A DNA stretch of 23,476 bases from a virus, in IMG/VR virus record IMGVR_UViG_3300009094_000074, positions 1 to 23,476 of that record. One strand, 5' to 3'. The first letter of the stretch is position 1. Each line of letters opens with the position of its first letter. Under the pieces are notes generated by a model. It was not told the DNA's origin and made no database searches. It was given only the letters and a program-made list of their open reading frames with translations. Positions 21,382 through 23,476 of this stretch are shown here, in pieces. Position numbers and translations under genes: made by a program.

Positions 21382-22380
21382 CTATTTCTGCCATACCCGC
21401 ACCCAGTCGACCTCAGTTACGAGGGGATCTGGCGTCGAGGCATCACATGAGTTCGTAGAGTCCCAGCCGCAGGCCTGCATCGTCAGGGACATGACCATCT
21501 GTTGGTCGCCTGAGTCGAAGAGTGGTTGCGGAGCGCCCTGCTGTACGTCGTCTACGTACCACGTCACGTCAGTAGCCGTCCACTTCACAGAGAATGTATG
21601 CCACGTACCTGCAAGGATTCCAGGGTTCGTGAAGACAGACCTTGTGGTGTCAGGCGTCCCGCAGACATCCCCCGTGTTCCGATGCTGCGTCCCATAGAAC
21701 TGCGTCCTCTCGTCGCCCTGGTACTCCATGATGTCCAGTTCAAAGTTGAGATCTCGACCTGTGCAGGACGGGTAATTAGGCCACTCAGCCTGCTGACGCG
21801 CGAGGAGCCAGAACGCAGGCCATGACCCCTTCGCGTCTGTGAACTTCATCCGTGCCTCGAAATACCCGAACATCCAGGACTTCTTCGCTGTCTCAAGACC
21901 CCAGTAAGGTCCCGTCGAGATCGACTGGTCTCCGTAGTAAGGTCGTGCGTTTGAGATTTTCACAGTGCCATTTGAGACAACAACAGCACCAGGACGAGGC
22001 TCATCCTCCCAGAACTCCTTCGGGCTCCAAACAGTGGTATCGAGCGCCGTGCCATCGAACTCGTCTGCAAACACCTTCGCATAGCCTTGACCTGCGATAG
22101 GGGCAGGCTCGATCTGTGAGGTCGTCGTGCCTGCTGTCGTTGTGTCTGGAACCGTTGTCGTGACAGAATGCGTCTGCCCCGCAAACGTGTACGTCTGCGC
22201 AGGTGCTGTGAACGTCTTGACCTTGGTCGCTGAGGTGTACGTTTTCGCTGGAACTGTTACCGTCCGGTTCGAGTCCGTGAACGTAAACGAAAACACAGTG
22301 CCACCTGCAGCAAGTACTCCTACAGAGATGCCACAGACGAGAAGAACAACGAGTGCAAAGATGGAGAGGATCTTCTTCAC
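21382..22380 (-). CDS. Secreted GH16-family glycoside hydrolase
   Basis: This 332-residue protein has an N-terminal export signal (KK, hydrophobic core about 5-22, VLAAGG cleavage region), a Thr/Pro-rich linker with PAKTYT and PAQTYT repeats (40-92), and a GH16 jelly-roll domain (100-332). The catalytic ELDIME segment supplies the family E-x-D-x-x-E motif (E214 nucleophile, D216, E219 acid/base). Supporting motifs are FADEFDGT-LD-TVW near the domain start, YFEARMKF, SWPAFWLL, GTQHRN, WHTFSVKWT-DVTWYVDD and the closing VDWVRVW strand. Family members cut beta-1,3/1,4-glucans, galactans or related polymers; the substrate is not readable here. The GTG start overlaps the upstream gene (GTGA). A secretion signal on a phage-encoded enzyme in the head gene block is unusual. 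Confidence 0.93.
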   Translation of the reverse strand: MKKILSIFALVVLLVCGISVGVLAAGGTVFSFTFTDSNRTVTVPAKTYTSATKVKTFTAPAQTYTFAGQTHSVTTTVPDTTTAGTTTSQIEPAPIAGQGYAKVFADEFDGTALDTTVWSPKEFWEDEPRPGAVVVSNGTVKISNARPYYGDQSISTGPYWGLETAKKSWMFGYFEARMKFTDAKGSWPAFWLLARQQAEWPNYPSCTGRDLNFELDIMEYQGDERTQFYGTQHRNTGDVCGTPDTTRSVFTNPGILAGTWHTFSVKWTATDVTWYVDDVQQGAPQPLFDSGDQQMVMSLTMQACGWDSTNSCDASTPDPLVTEVDWVRVWQK

Positions 22381-22571
22381 AGAGCAGTCCCCCGCGAATT
22401 GTACACACCTGGTTCTGCGTTCCCCTCGAAGTGCCTACGCCCGCACACTCTGCAATAGCGGACAGTGAGACTCTCCGTCAGCTTTTCCACCCTGTCGAGA
22501 TTCTCAGGCTTCGAGCAGCAGACGAAGATGAGGTTGCCTGCGACGATTGTTGTCTCGTTAGCTTCGTCCAT
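22377..22571 (-). CDS. Small Cys-rich protein, possible zinc-binding
   Basis: This 64-residue protein has CC at 18-19, CxxC at 40-43 (YCRVCGRRH) and H47, a spacing that could hold one zinc ion. The ATG overlaps the upstream TAA (TAATG), and its TGA overlaps the GH16 GTG (GTGA), so it is tightly coupled on both sides. The end (NAEPGVYNSRGTAL) is polar. No membrane segment. Function unknown; it may be a small structural or regulatory partner in this block. Confidence 0.7.
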   Translation of the reverse strand: MDEANETTIVAGNLIFVCCSKPENLDRVEKLTESLTVRYCRVCGRRHFEGNAEPGVYNSRGTAL

Positions 22572-23002
22572 TACGCGAGGGTGAAGATCGAGCCCGTGGT
22601 GTCAGAGTTGTTCGGTTTCCACGAGAACGTCTCTCCGATCTGCAGCGTGATCGCAGACCCGTAATCCCACCATGCGATCAGTGGGTCTGCAGGAGACGTC
22701 TGCGTGTCGTTGTACATATCGACGTAGCGGAACGGCCCGATAGTGCCGCCTGCAGCAGTCCACACGACCTTCGTACCTGTGCAGGTTGCCGTACCTGAAG
22801 CCTCAGCCCACGTGTTCTGCGTGTCCTCTCCACCTGCCGTGTACCCGTTGCCTGCCGAGATCTCAGTCAGGTCCGACTTGATTGTGTTCGCTGCAGTCGG
22901 CGCTGTGTTCGTCAGCAGGACTTTGAAGGTATCCGTGTTGCAGTTGTGCTTCGCGAGACCCAACTGCTCCACAAAATCGTTGTGCTTGTTGTATGCAGCC
23001 AC
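22571..23002 (-). CDS. Phage structural protein, beta-rich
   Basis: This 143-residue protein has the pattern of a widespread small phage virion protein: DTFKVLLTNTAP near the N-terminus, DLTEISAGNGYTAGG, VVWTAAGGTIGPFRYVDMYN and a terminal WWDYGSAITLQIGETFSW-FTL. Such genes often sit beside portal or capsid genes and are thought to be virion or tail-collar components. GTG start with an aaggagg ribosome site 8 nt upstream. Confidence 0.78.
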   Translation of the reverse strand: MAAYNKHNDFVEQLGLAKHNCNTDTFKVLLTNTAPTAANTIKSDLTEISAGNGYTAGGEDTQNTWAEASGTATCTGTKVVWTAAGGTIGPFRYVDMYNDTQTSPADPLIAWWDYGSAITLQIGETFSWKPNNSDTTGSIFTLA

Positions 23003-23014
23003 TACCTATCCTCC

Positions 23015-23476
23015 TTAGCTCGGTACGCCCTGTCTCGACCGTCCTTGGTCACCAGTTGGTGTAGGCCTCATCTGCTGGGCCAGTTCAGCCTCCTGTTTCG
23101 CCTTCACCTGCGCCTCAGAATCTGCCTCTGCGATAAACTGAACGATCTCCTCCTCCGAGTACCCGAGTTCACGCAGGATCTGCGACCGCGGTACCCCAAC
23201 TGCCTTCTTCTTCACTGCAGTGTCAGCGAGTTCCGCTTCTGACCTCGGGGTCGCATCCCGCCAGAGGGAGTTGAGAACGAGACCATCAGCAACCCCTGAG
23301 TCGAGGCGCATAGCGAACGTCATTACGTCTTCCCAGATGTTTCCCCACCCAACCTGGCGATTAGAGATCTTCGTGATGAATCTCCCTTCTGCTGACTTGA
23401 TCGCCTCGCCAGATGGGAAGTCGCCCTGCGTGATGAAGAAGTAATGCAGAGGTGTGCCTGTCACGCGTGAGGCCGA
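23015..23476 (-). CDS. Portal protein, C-terminal part (cut by window edge)
   Basis: The frame is open to the right edge, so only the last ~153 residues are present. The visible start ASRVTGTPLHYF, then DFPSGEAIKSAEGRFITKIS and WGNIWEDVMTFAMRL match the region of SPP1/HK97-type portals after the clip, where SG-A and a long helix follow. The tail is a charged, Gln/Glu-rich helix (YSEEEIVQFIAEADSEAQVK) with a polar end. The portal forms the dodecameric DNA-packaging vertex. It is the first gene of the late block visible here; terminase genes should lie beyond the edge. Confidence 0.85.
   Translation of the reverse strand, partial: SASRVTGTPLHYFFITQGDFPSGEAIKSAEGRFITKISNRQVGWGNIWEDVMTFAMRLDSGVADGLVLNSLWRDATPRSEAELADTAVKKKAVGVPRSQILRELGYSEEEIVQFIAEADSEAQVKAKQEAELAQQMRPTPTGDQGRSRQGVPS

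Noticed and set aside
21382-22380. Lipoprotein signal in the GH16 N-terminus (Cys16)
   Set aside because: The residue before the Cys is Val, not Gly/Ala/Ser, so it does not fit a lipobox; a type I signal peptide fits better.

Overview
The window is a 23.5 kb piece of a tailed dsDNA phage genome (or an intact prophage segment) of siphovirus type. It carries a portal C-terminus, scaffold, HK97-fold major capsid protein, head-tail connectors, tail terminator, major tail protein, frameshifted tail-assembly chaperones, a 792-residue tape measure, a tail-tip module and a lysis cassette. No terminase, integrase, tRNA gene or CRISPR array was seen. Base composition is moderately GC-rich by eye. GTG and TTG starts are common, Shine-Dalgarno sequences are strong, there is a single amidase endolysin, and no spanin pair is visible. 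Together with the style of the tail-tip protein this suggests a Gram-positive, probably actinobacterial, host; that is inference.

Layout. Positions 1-3540 (+ strand) hold the end of a charged, coiled-coil-rich protein cut by the window edge, a 28-residue membrane miniprotein translationally coupled to it, and a family A DNA polymerase that starts at TTG and carries an N-terminal degenerate uracil-DNA-glycosylase-like domain. A 159-bp convergent gap (3541-3699) holds a 15-nt direct repeat and a 13-bp inverted repeat that looks like a two-way terminator. Everything from 3700 to the right edge is on the - strand and reads right to left as one late operon with overlapping or abutting genes.

Late operon in transcription order: portal C-terminus (23476-23015); a block of accessory structural and carbohydrate-related genes (22571-23002 beta-type structural protein, 64-residue Cys protein, signal-peptide-bearing GH16 glycoside hydrolase, two beta-rich structural proteins, a 405-residue protein built of 14 tandem 22-residue repeats, and a small tail/baseplate-like protein); scaffold and major capsid protein; three small proteins; adaptor, stopper, HK97 gp10-like protein, tail terminator; major tail protein; an 86-residue acidic protein; gpG/gpGT-type chaperones made by a -1 frameshift; tape measure; a 204-residue minor tail protein; and a 1116-residue tail-tip protein into which a polysaccharide-lyase-like domain, a carbohydrate-binding-like domain and a LamG domain appear to have been inserted. 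The lysis end holds a small two-helix membrane protein, a membrane-anchored collagen-like protein, a 44-residue acidic protein, an amidase endolysin and a holin.

The most unusual theme is glycan handling spread over the virion operon: a GH16 enzyme with a signal peptide in the head region, the multi-domain tail-tip protein with a lyase-like domain, and long repetitive display-type proteins (22-residue repeats, collagen triplets). I infer a surface-polysaccharide access set, perhaps against a capsulated or exopolysaccharide-producing host; no substrate can be named from sequence alone.
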